Source: Paenibacillus sp. PL2-23 (GTDB lineage Bacteria > Bacillota > Bacilli > Paenibacillales > Paenibacillaceae). From it: a stretch of DNA of 64,000 nucleotides. The number at the start of each line of letters is the position of its first letter. Position 1 is the stretch's first letter. The notes under the pieces were generated by a model. It had not been told where the DNA came from and searched no databases. It saw only the letters and a program-made list of their open reading frames with translations. The translations under genes were made by a program, and so were the position numbers. Positions 34,386-43,557 of this stretch are shown here, piece by piece. Location: the NCBI RefSeq assembly GCF_040834005.1, contig NZ_CP162129.1, forward strand, positions 4,289,501 through 4,353,500. The letters run 5' to 3'.

Positions 34386-36689
34386 CTATTCCATGGTCAT
34401 CATCTGTCGGTAATCCATGGGGGTGACCATTTCATATTTCTTGAACATTCTGGAGAATTGCTTGTAGTTGTTGTACCCGACCTGCAACGCCACTTGCTCG
34501 ATCGGCAGCGTTGTACTCGACAGCAGTTGCTTCGCCTGCTCCAGCTTGTACTCTGTCAGGTATTCCTTGAAGTTCTTGCCCAGCTCTTCCTTGAAGAGCT
34601 TGCTCAAGTAAGGGTACGACACGGACAACCGATCGGCGATCTCCGTCAAGCTCAGATCCTTCTGGTATTCGTTGCGGATCATATCGAGCGTCTGCTCAAT
34701 GTAACTATTCATCACTGCAGGACTCTCATTTTCGTGCGCGATTTCCTCCAGCATGTGCGCGATCGAATCCGTCGCTTCGTCAATATCTCGGTATTCACTC
34801 TCCAAATGGAGAAATGCCCGGTTGAGCGGGTCGACCCACTTCGTTTTGGCTTGATTGGATTCATTTAAGTATTGGACAACAATCTGAATAATCTGCCGAT
34901 AGAAGAAGGTGAACTCGATCTTGGAATGCAGATTATTTTTTAACATGGATTGTAACTCGCGCAGTATTTTTGCCGCCTGATCATACTTCTTCGCGTACAG
35001 ACTCGCCTTGATGACCTGCGGATAATCGTGGCTCAGCTGTGCCTCCTGCTTGGCCCGGATCAGATCGCGTCCCATAATGACCGAGTTGGCGCCAAGGATG
35101 AACTTGTACTTCATAGCCCACTCCGCATCGTTATAGGACTGGTGTAGCCGATCAAGACCCGCGCAGGGCAGACCTGCTGAGATACAGATCTCCGTGCCGA
35201 TCAGTTCTCTGACCGATACCAGAAACTCTGAGCAGCTATTTTTCAATTGCGCGAGCCATTCATCGGTGTCCTGCTCCTGGGGCATGATGCCGATCCCGAT
35301 CAGCTTATCCGATTGTTCATAGAAGGCATCGAACGTCATCATCAGCTTCATCCGATCCATAAATAACGTGCGCAAGCTGCTCCTCATGGAATCGCCGGCA
35401 TGCGTCTCGTCCTCCCAATCCATCACGGAACGGGCGCCAACTTGAAGGAGAATGACGATATATTGCCCTTGCAGGGGCAATTCGTAGGTTGCCGCCTGAG
35501 CACGGAGTTCCCCCGGTTCAAAGTGCTCGCCGGCAGCCAACCGGAATAAGAAATAGTGCTTCAACTTCGGTATACTGCGTTCCAATTGATGGGACATCTC
35601 GGTAATCTTGCGATTGATAATGCCAATCTCATCCGTACGTAGGAATAAATGCCTCTGCTGGCGCTCATTCAAGGCTTCACCCGACAGCATGCTCTTCAGA
35701 CTGCGAATCGGATTATACAATCCTCTTGCCATCGACAGAGCCAGCACGACGGATACCGTAGTTAAGATGATGATCGCTATCATCATATTGCGGTAGATTG
35801 CCCCGGATTTGTGCTCCAGTTCGTCCGTCGGAACGGCCGCTACATATTTCCACCCATTGAGTCGTGAGCCGGTGAATGATACGATCCAGCTCTCGCCAGG
35901 CCAATCCTCTTTGACGATCGTTACGCCCTCCTGCTCGGATGAGAACAGCTCTCCCATCAGGGCTTCATTGCGAATCAGGATAGAGGGCGTTTGGCGATTC
36001 ATAATCACTTCACCTGCCGAATTAACCATGAAGACAGAGCCCGAACGACGAATATACAGATCCTGTATTAAGGTTGTGAACTCATCGCTGGATAATTGAA
36101 CGACAAAATATCCGGCCAGGCTTTGGGAGGAATTGAAAATGGCTTTAATAAATTGTAAAGGCGGGTGCGGCTCTTCAAATACGCCTTGCTTGCCCGGCTC
36201 AAGCCACAGCCCCTCCGGGTGCTGCTCCAGCTCTTGATAGAACTGCTCATGCCCTTCGAGCAGCGTCTCCTGATTAAACCCGTTCGAGGAGACGAGCATC
36301 TGATTCTCCAGACTATACATGTGAATACCAGAGATGTAAGGCGAGCCCTCCATGATCGACTCGAGCATGTTCATCAGGGTGTCGATCTTCTGTACTTCAT
36401 CATAATCGTCAAGGTCATAGGAATTGGCGACAAAGTGTTGAAGCTGCTGGTTGCGATACAGTTGGTATGTAATGTTCTCCGTATGCCCCATGATCGTGTC
36501 TACTGCTTCTCTTGTCTGCCGCAGCACATCGAGGTTAGACTGCCCCACCTCATCCTCCAGGTTTTGTTTGGATATATTATAATTCAGCACTGTTGCGACG
36601 ACCGTCGGAATAACCATAACGAGAAGAAGAGAAAGAAACAGCTTGACGAAGAGCCCCCACTTCTTGCGAAAGAAATATCCGTATTTCAA
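34386..36689 (-). CDS. Membrane-anchored AraC-family sensor-regulator
   Basis: This 767-aa protein begins with a helix (about 13-34), then an extracellular Cache-like sensor region and a second helix (about 290-312), followed by a HAMP-like linker, a large cytoplasmic region, and an AraC double HTH at the C-terminus (GYNNYKQFSRMFKKYEMVTPMDYRQ). It has no kinase or receiver motifs, so it is a one-component system that could sense sugar outside and bind DNA while membrane-bound. Start is TTG with GAGGGGG. Divergent from the GH2 gene and adjacent to the importer operon, it is their likely activator. Confidence 0.85.
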   Translation of the reverse strand: MKYGYFFRKKWGLFVKLFLSLLLVMVIPTVVATVLNYNISKQNLEDEVGQSNLDVLRQTREAVDTIMGHTENITYQLYRNQQLQHFVANSYDLDDYDEVQKIDTLMNMLESIMEGSPYISGIHMYSLENQMLVSSNGFNQETLLEGHEQFYQELEQHPEGLWLEPGKQGVFEEPHPPLQFIKAIFNSSQSLAGYFVVQLSSDEFTTLIQDLYIRRSGSVFMVNSAGEVIMNRQTPSILIRNEALMGELFSSEQEGVTIVKEDWPGESWIVSFTGSRLNGWKYVAAVPTDELEHKSGAIYRNMMIAIIILTTVSVVLALSMARGLYNPIRSLKSMLSGEALNERQQRHLFLRTDEIGIINRKITEMSHQLERSIPKLKHYFLFRLAAGEHFEPGELRAQAATYELPLQGQYIVILLQVGARSVMDWEDETHAGDSMRSSLRTLFMDRMKLMMTFDAFYEQSDKLIGIGIMPQEQDTDEWLAQLKNSCSEFLVSVRELIGTEICISAGLPCAGLDRLHQSYNDAEWAMKYKFILGANSVIMGRDLIRAKQEAQLSHDYPQVIKASLYAKKYDQAAKILRELQSMLKNNLHSKIEFTFFYRQIIQIVVQYLNESNQAKTKWVDPLNRAFLHLESEYRDIDEATDSIAHMLEEIAHENESPAVMNSYIEQTLDMIRNEYQKDLSLTEIADRLSVSYPYLSKLFKEELGKNFKEYLTEYKLEQAKQLLSSTTLPIEQVALQVGYNNYKQFSRMFKKYEMVTPMDYRQMMTME

Positions 36690-36747
36690 AAATGCGCCCC
36701 CTCATACCTTTGTCTCTATAAGAGTTTTTATTTGATCTAACAATCGT

Positions 36748-36820
36748 ACTATAAAAAAAAACCTTTTGTGAAGCGCTTTCATCACCTCTTTTTTAATTTT
36801 ATATCGCGTTATTTGCTATT
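36748..36820 (-). promoter_or_regulatory. Promoter region of AraC sensor-regulator with cre-like palindrome
   Basis: GAAAGCGCTT (within 36769-36781) forms a cre/LacI-type palindrome and the block 36771-36820 is shared with the importer promoter. TATAGT lies at 36748-36753, 17 nt beyond the palindrome, with a run of eight T residues between them. Here the TTGAAA-type -35 is displaced by 6 nt, so the promoter layout differs from its sister. Confidence 0.6.
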
Positions 36821-36876
36821 ATCTAGTCCCGTGAGTTCCAAGTAAATAAGGGGGCGTTGTATTAAAAAGGGGGGAT

Positions 36877-36905
36877 TGAAAACGCTTACCGCGAAGATTA
36901 TAGTT
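36877..36905 (+). promoter_or_regulatory. GH2 promoter with cre-like site over -35
   Basis: TTGAAA (36877-36882) and TATAGT (36900-36905) are 17 nt apart. TGAAAACGCTTACC (36878-36891) fits the cre consensus with one mismatch. TATTAAAAAGG upstream resembles the TTAAAAAAGG element of the importer operon, so joint control is likely. Confidence 0.75.
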
Positions 36906-36961
36906 TGAAGGGATAACGATGCCTGTTGTTGCCAATTGACCAAAAAAGGAGCTTTCACCTA

Positions 36962-38668
36962 ATGAATCGAACGTTTCATGAGCACTTGATCCGCAAGACA
37001 AGCTTTCTTGATGGGCTATGGGATTTCGTCACCGATCCGGAGTGTGTCGGTATGAACGAGAAATGGTATGCGGACTTTCCTGCACCCGAGCGGAAGCTGT
37101 ATGTGCCTTCCTGCTGGAATAATGAAATGGGACTCTATGATTATCACGGCACAGCCTGGTACCGCACCCGGTTCGAGACGATGCATGACACGCACCTGCG
37201 GCTCATCTGCCATGCGATCATGCACCATGGCGATGTCTATTTGGACGGACAGCACCTGGGCAGCCACTTCGGCGGCTTCACGCCGTTCTCTATTCTCGTG
37301 CCGAGCGTCGCCAAAGGGGTCCACGAGCTGATCATCCGTGTCGACAGCACGGTCGATTGGCAGTCGCTGCCGACCGATATTGCCGATTGGTACTCCTATG
37401 GCGGCATCTTCCGTTCGGTGGAAGTACAGGAGCTTCCAGATGTTTTTATCGAGCACATGACAATTAACTACGAGCTGGACGGAGACGAAGCTGCACTGAA
37501 TATCGACGTAAAGCTGTCCTCTCTCGCTGTCGAAAGAAAAGAAATTTCCTTGGCTGTGAAGTGGGAAGATACGGTGTTCGGGGAGGCACAGGTCACAATC
37601 GAGGCCGGAACTTCGGTATCCCTCCCGTTAGAGGGCAAGCTGCAAGAGATAAAACGATGGCATCTGGGCAAGCCGGAGCTGTACCATTTCTCTGCTTCGA
37701 CCGGAGAAGACGATCTCATTGACCGCATCGGATTCCGTACAATCCAGACGAAGGACGGCAAGATTCTATTGAATGGCGAATCCATCTATCTGCAAGGGGT
37801 CAACCGCCACGAAGAGCATCCCGAATGGGGCTTTGCCGTTCCGCCGAAGCTGATGCTGAAGGATCTGCAAATTCTGAAAGACATGGGCTGCAATTGCGTC
37901 CGCGGCTCTCATTACCCGCAGAGTAAATATTGGCTTGACCTGCTCGACGAGAATGGCTTGGCCTTCTGGGAAGAGATTCCTATGTGGGGCTATTTCATGT
38001 CCCTCGACACGCTGGCCAGTCCCCTGTTCCGCGAACGCGGCGTGATCATGCTTCAAGAGATGATCGAGCGGGATTACCACCATCCCAGCATCCTGTTCTG
38101 GGGTGCCCATAACGAGATTGACACACGATCACAGGAGGCTTACGAAGTAACGGAACTGTTCACCTCCAAGATACGCGAGCTGGACGCTTCGCGTCTCGTC
38201 ATCTATGCAACCACCTTCCCAACCGAGGATATCGTGTTGCCCTTCTTTGATGTGATCGGCATTAACAAATATTATGGATGGTACCAGGGAAGCGTAACGG
38301 GCTTCCGTGACATGCTGGATGAGTACTATAAGCACGCGGAATCGCTCGGAGCCGGAGACCGCCCTGTCATCATGAGCGAATTCGGAGCTGCCGGCATCTA
38401 CGGCGACACGGGCTGGGAGCCTCGTCTGTTCAGCGAAGACTATCAGGCGGAAGTATTGACAGAGGCACTGAACATCTTCCGTAACGATCCTAAGATTGTA
38501 GGCACGTTAATCTGGCAGTTCGCCGATATCCGCGTCGATCTCCGCAGCGACCGCAACTATTTCCGCGACCGTGCCAGAAGCTTCAACAATAAAGGGCTCG
38601 TGAATGAATACCGCAAGCCCAAGCTGGCTTACCGCATCGTGCGTGACTTCTATCGAAGCTTCAGTTAG
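36962..38668 (+). CDS. GH2 family glycosidase (beta-glucuronidase/beta-galactosidase-like)
   Basis: A 568-aa cytoplasmic enzyme with three GH2 parts: sugar-binding jelly roll (1-170), immunoglobulin-like domain (170-265) and TIM barrel (265-568). Acid/base Glu is in FWGAHNEID and nucleophile Glu in VIMSEFGAAG. Length is close to UidA-type beta-glucuronidases and far below LacZ. The ATG at 36962 follows AAGGAG; the longer frame from 36926 lacks one. A beta-galacturonidase or glucuronidase acting on imported oligosaccharide ends is inferred. Confidence 0.85.
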   Translation: MNRTFHEHLIRKTSFLDGLWDFVTDPECVGMNEKWYADFPAPERKLYVPSCWNNEMGLYDYHGTAWYRTRFETMHDTHLRLICHAIMHHGDVYLDGQHLGSHFGGFTPFSILVPSVAKGVHELIIRVDSTVDWQSLPTDIADWYSYGGIFRSVEVQELPDVFIEHMTINYELDGDEAALNIDVKLSSLAVERKEISLAVKWEDTVFGEAQVTIEAGTSVSLPLEGKLQEIKRWHLGKPELYHFSASTGEDDLIDRIGFRTIQTKDGKILLNGESIYLQGVNRHEEHPEWGFAVPPKLMLKDLQILKDMGCNCVRGSHYPQSKYWLDLLDENGLAFWEEIPMWGYFMSLDTLASPLFRERGVIMLQEMIERDYHHPSILFWGAHNEIDTRSQEAYEVTELFTSKIRELDASRLVIYATTFPTEDIVLPFFDVIGINKYYGWYQGSVTGFRDMLDEYYKHAESLGAGDRPVIMSEFGAAGIYGDTGWEPRLFSEDYQAEVLTEALNIFRNDPKIVGTLIWQFADIRVDLRSDRNYFRDRARSFNNKGLVNEYRKPKLAYRIVRDFYRSFS

Positions 38669-38696
38669 CATAGCAAAAGAATCAAGCATCCACGAT

Positions 38697-38725
38697 AAAA
38701 GGAGGGGAATCTTTTGTTCCCCTCC
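38697..38725. terminator. Bidirectional terminator between GH2 and propeller genes
   Basis: GGAGGGGAA (38701-38709) pairs with TTCCCCTCC (38717-38725) with a short TCTTTTG loop; AAAA lies before and TCCTT after. It lies between convergent genes. Confidence 0.75.
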
Positions 38726-38753
38726 TCCTTCGGCCCTTGGCTATGTTACTCAA

Positions 38754-40079
38754 TTAATTTCCATATACATATACGGACCATATGCCTCGAGTATAGTTGT
38801 TAGGATCAACTGATCCGCACTCGCCAAATACAATCTGCACCTTACTCCCGACTGGAGCCCCTTCGATAAAGTCAGTGTAGTTCGCGCGATTTGCACTATT
38901 ATCAAGCGGCATGGTAAAAGAATCTTCTATGCTAAAGCTCGAAGCATTTGTCGTTTTATAAATATGCTTGATTGCAGGATTGCCTGAATCACCTATGATG
39001 ACTCGAAAATCATCCCATAAGGTTCCCATTCTTTCTAAATCTGATAAAGCGGCATTCGTTGTAGAAATCGTGGAGATGGTCCATCCCGTTCCATTCCAAC
39101 TATAAAAATATGACTTTTTACTTCCATCACCCTTAATATTGTAATAACCAAATGCAATGACAGGGTTACCATTACCAATCCAATCGAATGTCCCTCCATA
39201 GACATTATGGGTATCCGCATAGGAACCGCCATTGTCACCAGGCGTTGATGAAAACACTCGCGTCTGAGTAAATTCCGAATAGTTGACAACACCGCCGAGT
39301 GATGAACCGCCAATGGAGCGCATGGTATTCGTGGCTATATCTAGGTAAGCAAAATGCAAATCCTTAGACTGCTTGTCATGCCCATGAGGTCCGCCTGACA
39401 TTTTCCATGACATCAGAATACGATTCCGGTCCTTATCATATTTCACTTCATTCGCGTACACCTCATCAAATCGATTCGGGTCCTGCTTACCGGAATCAAT
39501 AACCGTCACAGGCGAACTCCAGGTGCCTCCGTTATTTGTTGATTTAATATAGCGGAACGTTCTGTACGGGTAGGACACCTCATCATTTTTGGAATAAAAT
39601 ACATAAATATCATTTCCAGCTACAACAGGCATGGGATAGCCATTCTGATCTGTGCTTATGGTTTGCGTTGTCCATGTGCCCGCAATAGAGTTCGGATTTG
39701 GTGCTGTAACGACAAAGGCCTTGGTTGTATGCTGTGCATAATAGATTTGCAGCTTCCCGTTAGGCGCAATAATTAACACAGGGTAATTATGATAGTCCCA
39801 CTTTCCGGTATAACTATTGTCTTTCACCTTCAGGGCAGCTTCCCAGCCTTGAGTAGCATGATTGTAGGCTCTGATATAAATATCCATGTCTGGTCCATTC
39901 CATGCTACATAAGTTTTATTTGACACAGGATCATACAAACCATTTCCCATTGCCCTTGGAGAACCAAAGCTGTGATTGGTTGCGATTTTTGTCAATCCAG
40001 CTGCCTGTGCCACCGTGCCTGTTAGCAGCAATACAGTGATGAGAATGCCTGCGATGCTGAAGATTCTAGCTTTGTTCAT
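38754..40079 (-). CDS. Secreted BNR-type beta-propeller protein, candidate polysaccharide lyase/glycosidase
   Basis: The 441-aa precursor has a clean signal peptide (cleavage near TVAQA-AG). Repeated blades with SYADTHNVYGGTF, KWDYHNYPVLII and SPRAMGNGLYDP resemble the BNR_4-type propellers found in ulvan lyases (PL24/PL25) and the rhamnose-glucuronate enzymes of GH145/PL42. The HNxP-type motif (YHNYP) is typical of that group. Catalytic function is inferred, because non-enzymatic BNR proteins exist. A cre-like site lies upstream and GGGAGG precedes the ATG. Confidence 0.6.
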   Translation of the reverse strand: MNKARIFSIAGILITVLLLTGTVAQAAGLTKIATNHSFGSPRAMGNGLYDPVSNKTYVAWNGPDMDIYIRAYNHATQGWEAALKVKDNSYTGKWDYHNYPVLIIAPNGKLQIYYAQHTTKAFVVTAPNPNSIAGTWTTQTISTDQNGYPMPVVAGNDIYVFYSKNDEVSYPYRTFRYIKSTNNGGTWSSPVTVIDSGKQDPNRFDEVYANEVKYDKDRNRILMSWKMSGGPHGHDKQSKDLHFAYLDIATNTMRSIGGSSLGGVVNYSEFTQTRVFSSTPGDNGGSYADTHNVYGGTFDWIGNGNPVIAFGYYNIKGDGSKKSYFYSWNGTGWTISTISTTNAALSDLERMGTLWDDFRVIIGDSGNPAIKHIYKTTNASSFSIEDSFTMPLDNSANRANYTDFIEGAPVGSKVQIVFGECGSVDPNNYTRGIWSVYVYGN

Positions 40080-40104
40080 AATCGATACCTCCCAAAATGA
40101 TTTT

Positions 40105-40118
40105 TGTAAGCGGTTACG
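40105..40118 (-). promoter_or_regulatory. cre-like site upstream of beta-propeller gene
   Basis: TGTAAGCGGTTACG (plus strand) matches the CcpA cre consensus except for the final base. It lies 26 nt before the start codon and downstream of a weak TTGAAA-type promoter on the minus strand, where a bound repressor would block elongation. Confidence 0.55.
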
Positions 40119-40224
40119 TGATTAGTCTATTACAGTCGTTATATTTCAAACAGGGGCATATTTTATTACCCCTCACTGACCCAACCTAGATATGTTATAG
40201 TTTGATATTATGGGATGGGGGTAA

Positions 40225-41724
40225 ATGATGATCTATGTAACCTTCGCTTTTGTAGCTTTTTCGATCTTGTTTATGTACCGCAATTGGCGGCATGTATCCA
40301 CTCGTTTTTTCAGCGGCCTGATCCTGGGCTGGATTATCTCCATCACTTCTCTCTTAATATATCTAAGCAAATTCAATTACTATTATAATATTATTGCTTA
40401 TACCTTTAACTTCCCACATTCCTTATGGAAATTTTTGTTGTACTGGGAAATTAATCATGATCTAATCATTCGTTTTTTGCACTTTGGCATTCTATTGTTC
40501 ATCTATTCTCTTGTCTGCTTTTCCTTGCTCATATCTCGCGGCCAACATGCAAGGCGTTATAGGCTGCAGGTAACAGCGCTTGCCATTATTCCTGTGATGC
40601 AGCTTATTTATTACGATCCTTCCTTTCAAAAATGGCTGCAAACCTTGATCTTTATTCACTTCCATCAAAACTCATTTATTAAAAATGTGACTACAGGCAT
40701 TGAATTTTTTTTCAAGACAGCTAATATTGTTTACGGGTTAATAGCCATTATTTTATTAGCAATAAATTATATAAAATTGCCTAAAATAAAAATCCTTAAA
40801 AATTATATGCTTTTTACGATTTCCTTCTTAATACCGATCACCATGATTCATTACATAACGTTTTCTTGGGCACCACAAACGCTAGTGAGAAGCACCATTC
40901 TCCATGGTTATTTCAATTACATCATGCCTGATGTAGAATCGTTAATTAAATTTTACCCTTACTTTCCCTATATCGTTTTGCTGTCATTCAGCATTATTAT
41001 TTTATTGATATTCAAGTACAACGCATTAGAAAGCTATTATAAAAATCAAAACCAAACGATCCGCAAAACTATGGATACTGCATCCATGGGTATAAGAGCC
41101 TTCACACACTCTACTAAAAATCATTTACTCGCCATTCGTTCAGAAGCCGAGTACTTATTGGATAAACACAGAGATGATGAAGATAGTGCCTACAGTCTCA
41201 AGCTTATTCTAGACTCATGTAGTGTCAACCTGGAGAATATCGATAAAGCGGCAGACAAGCTAAGAAATATTCATCTAAATATGAAATCAACCTTGCTTTC
41301 CACACCCATTCGCAAGGCTTTATCCAGGGTCCCTTCCAATACGAACGTAGAGATCGATGTGCAGTTTTGCAAGGAAGTGCCGTTTATCTATGCCGATAAT
41401 GAAATATTAAGCGAAGCGCTCTACAATATCATCGACAACAGTCTCCAGGCGGTCCGAGAGCAAGAGTTGGGATTCATTCGGGTCATTGTGGACCGACGGA
41501 ATCAATGGGGCATCATCTCCATTCAAGATAGTGGCCCTGGCATTGATCAGGAAGACATCAATCAAGTGTTTTCTCCTTTCTTTACAACCAAATCCTCTAT
41601 TCATAACTGGGGGATCGGCCTTTCCTTTACCCAAAAGGTCATTCATGCTCATGATGGAAAAATAGTGATGAACAGCGATAAAGGCGCAGGAACAAAAACT
41701 GAAATCTTGCTTCCTATTTTTTAA
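40225..41724 (+). CDS. Sensor histidine kinase with multi-helix membrane sensor
   Basis: In this 499-aa protein residues 1-265 hold about seven membrane helices with no clear extracellular domain. The catalytic half has the H-box FTHSTKNHLL (H295), N-box DNSLQAV, G1 DSGPGID and G2 WGIGLSF. It is followed across the importer operon by a NarL-type regulator on the same strand, the likely partner. The membrane sensor resembles 7TM-type kinases; the signal could be the transported sugar or the transporter itself. The gene is AT-rich. A GGGGG site lies before two adjacent ATGs. Confidence 0.85.
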   Translation: MMIYVTFAFVAFSILFMYRNWRHVSTRFFSGLILGWIISITSLLIYLSKFNYYYNIIAYTFNFPHSLWKFLLYWEINHDLIIRFLHFGILLFIYSLVCFSLLISRGQHARRYRLQVTALAIIPVMQLIYYDPSFQKWLQTLIFIHFHQNSFIKNVTTGIEFFFKTANIVYGLIAIILLAINYIKLPKIKILKNYMLFTISFLIPITMIHYITFSWAPQTLVRSTILHGYFNYIMPDVESLIKFYPYFPYIVLLSFSIIILLIFKYNALESYYKNQNQTIRKTMDTASMGIRAFTHSTKNHLLAIRSEAEYLLDKHRDDEDSAYSLKLILDSCSVNLENIDKAADKLRNIHLNMKSTLLSTPIRKALSRVPSNTNVEIDVQFCKEVPFIYADNEILSEALYNIIDNSLQAVREQELGFIRVIVDRRNQWGIISIQDSGPGIDQEDINQVFSPFFTTKSSIHNWGIGLSFTQKVIHAHDGKIVMNSDKGAGTKTEILLPIF

Positions 41725-41742
41725 CTGGCCAAAAACAACAAA

Positions 41743-41763
41743 TGACTCCTGATTAGGGAGTCA
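41743..41763. terminator. Terminator between kinase and permease genes
   Basis: TGACTCC (41743-41749) and GGAGTCA (41757-41763) form a stem with a 7-nt loop between convergent genes. On the minus strand it is followed by TTTGTTGTTTTTGG. Confidence 0.7.
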
Positions 41764-41773
41764 CTGTGGGGGA

Positions 41774-42619
41774 TTAACCTTTCACGCCTGAAGAGGCGAT
41801 GCCTTCAACAAAATGATCTTGTGCTGCAAAATAAACAATGATCGTCGGGATAATGGCACATACTGAGGCAGCCATTAATTTTCCATATTCTGTATTGTAT
41901 AGAGAATGAAAGTTTTGCATGCCCAATTGAATGGTATAATTCATTTCTGAATTCAACATGATAAGTGGTCCTAGAAAATCATTCCAGGCAGAGATAAAGC
42001 TAAAGATGACTAAGCTTGCAATGGCTGGCCTTGCTAATGGGATAATAATGCGAGAATAGATGCCAAACTCACTAAGCCCATCGATCCTCGCTGCTTCGGA
42101 CAACTCCTCCGGAATGGCTAGGAAAAACTGTCGGAATAGAAACACGCCAAATGGACTAAAGGCGCCTGTCAAAATTAAAGCCCAGTGCGAATCGATTAAT
42201 CCTAATTCCTTCATTAACAAATATTGAGGAATCATCATGACCTGATAAGGAATCATCATCGTAGCGATATAGAGTAAAAACAGCTTATCTCTTTCAGGAA
42301 ACCGCACTCTAGCTAACGCATAGGCAGCTAATGAGCTTGTCAGGACTTGAAGCACGACGACTGAAATCGTGATTTTCACTGTGTTCAGATAGTAGGTTAG
42401 AAATGGAACTTCCGTCCAAACCGCAACATAGTTTTTCCATTGGAACGTTTCAGGAATCCATTGGATAGGGAAACCGAAGATTTCACTATCCGGCTTAAAG
42501 GATGCGGACAACATCCACAGGAAAGGTACAACCATAGTTAATGAAACAAGGGATATCATCACGTACAGTATCGGTTTCTTAATATAATTTTTGAATGGCA
42601 CGCTATAAGATGTTTGCAT
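41774..42619 (-). CDS. Carbohydrate ABC permease, MalG/AraQ type
   Basis: A 281-aa six-helix permease with EAA loop LSEAARIDGLSEFGIYSRIIIPLARPA. The C-terminus FVEGIASSGVKG is typical of the MalG group. It is third in the binding protein-permease-permease operon and pairs with the MalF-type subunit 22 nt upstream. This order differs from the LplB/LplC operons in the window. No ATPase gene is nearby. Confidence 0.9.
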   Translation of the reverse strand: MQTSYSVPFKNYIKKPILYVMISLVSLTMVVPFLWMLSASFKPDSEIFGFPIQWIPETFQWKNYVAVWTEVPFLTYYLNTVKITISVVVLQVLTSSLAAYALARVRFPERDKLFLLYIATMMIPYQVMMIPQYLLMKELGLIDSHWALILTGAFSPFGVFLFRQFFLAIPEELSEAARIDGLSEFGIYSRIIIPLARPAIASLVIFSFISAWNDFLGPLIMLNSEMNYTIQLGMQNFHSLYNTEYGKLMAASVCAIIPTIIVYFAAQDHFVEGIASSGVKG

Positions 42620-42640
42620 CGCTGCTTCACCGTCCTTTCT

Positions 42641-43528
42641 TTAGTTGTCGGCCCATTTTTTTTGCAATCTGAATTGCAGCAATGTAAAGATGAATATGAT
42701 GGCAAACAAGACATAGGAAATAGCTGCGGCATATCCTAATTCAAACCGCTTGAATGCAACATCATAAATGGTATAGACCAACACATTGGTTGAGCGGCCT
42801 GGACCGCCAAGAGTCATAATGTAGATGAGATCAAAGGTCTTGAACGTATTAATCATAGAGATCACCACTGTAAAAAAGATGACTGGCGATAACGATGGAA
42901 TCGTAATTTTGAAAAACTTCGTAACAGCTCCAGCACCATCGATATCAGCTGCTTCATAGAGGTGCTTTGGAATCCCTTGTAAACCGGCTAAATAAATAAT
43001 CATATAATATCCTATGGTTTGCCAAATGCCCACGAGGGCAACGGCTGGCAAAGCCCATGTAGTCGAGGTCAGCCATCCGGGAGGATTCTCTATCCCAATG
43101 GAGTATAAGAAGCTATTGATCGGACCCTTGCTTGGATTGAACAGCAGCTGCCATACCACCGCTACAGCGATTGTCGCTGATATATACGGTAAAAAAACGG
43201 CCGTCCGAAACCATTTCACAGCTCTTATTCCTTTATTCAAGGCTACTGCAATAAGCAAAGACAAAAACAATTTAATCGGCACCGACAGCAGCGTAAACCA
43301 AATAGTATTCCAGAAAGAGATGTTAAAAGCATCATCAGAAAAGAGCCTTATATAATTATCAAATCCAATAAATTTAGGTGGATTAAATCCATTCCAGTCA
43401 ACAAATCCAAGAAAAAAAGAAAAGATAACTGGAATCAAAATAAAAATCAGGTACCCCACTATATTCGGCAATAAAAAGGAATAGGCTATAAGCCGATTTC
43501 GTCTTACTGAACGTTTCTCACTTGACAT
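42641..43528 (-). CDS. Carbohydrate ABC permease, MalF/LacF type
   Basis: A 295-aa six-helix permease with EAA loop HLYEAADIDGAGAVTKFFKITIPSLSP and the motif TLGGPGRSTNVLVYTIYDVAF. An in-frame ATG at 43585 gives 19 more residues, but GGAGGAGTGGG lies directly before the ATG at 43528, the better start. The gene follows the binding-protein gene after a strong hairpin. Confidence 0.9.
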   Translation of the reverse strand: MSSEKRSVRRNRLIAYSFLLPNIVGYLIFILIPVIFSFFLGFVDWNGFNPPKFIGFDNYIRLFSDDAFNISFWNTIWFTLLSVPIKLFLSLLIAVALNKGIRAVKWFRTAVFLPYISATIAVAVVWQLLFNPSKGPINSFLYSIGIENPPGWLTSTTWALPAVALVGIWQTIGYYMIIYLAGLQGIPKHLYEAADIDGAGAVTKFFKITIPSLSPVIFFTVVISMINTFKTFDLIYIMTLGGPGRSTNVLVYTIYDVAFKRFELGYAAAISYVLFAIIFIFTLLQFRLQKKWADN

Positions 43529-43557
43529 GACTCCCACTCCTCCTGCTTGAGAAATAA

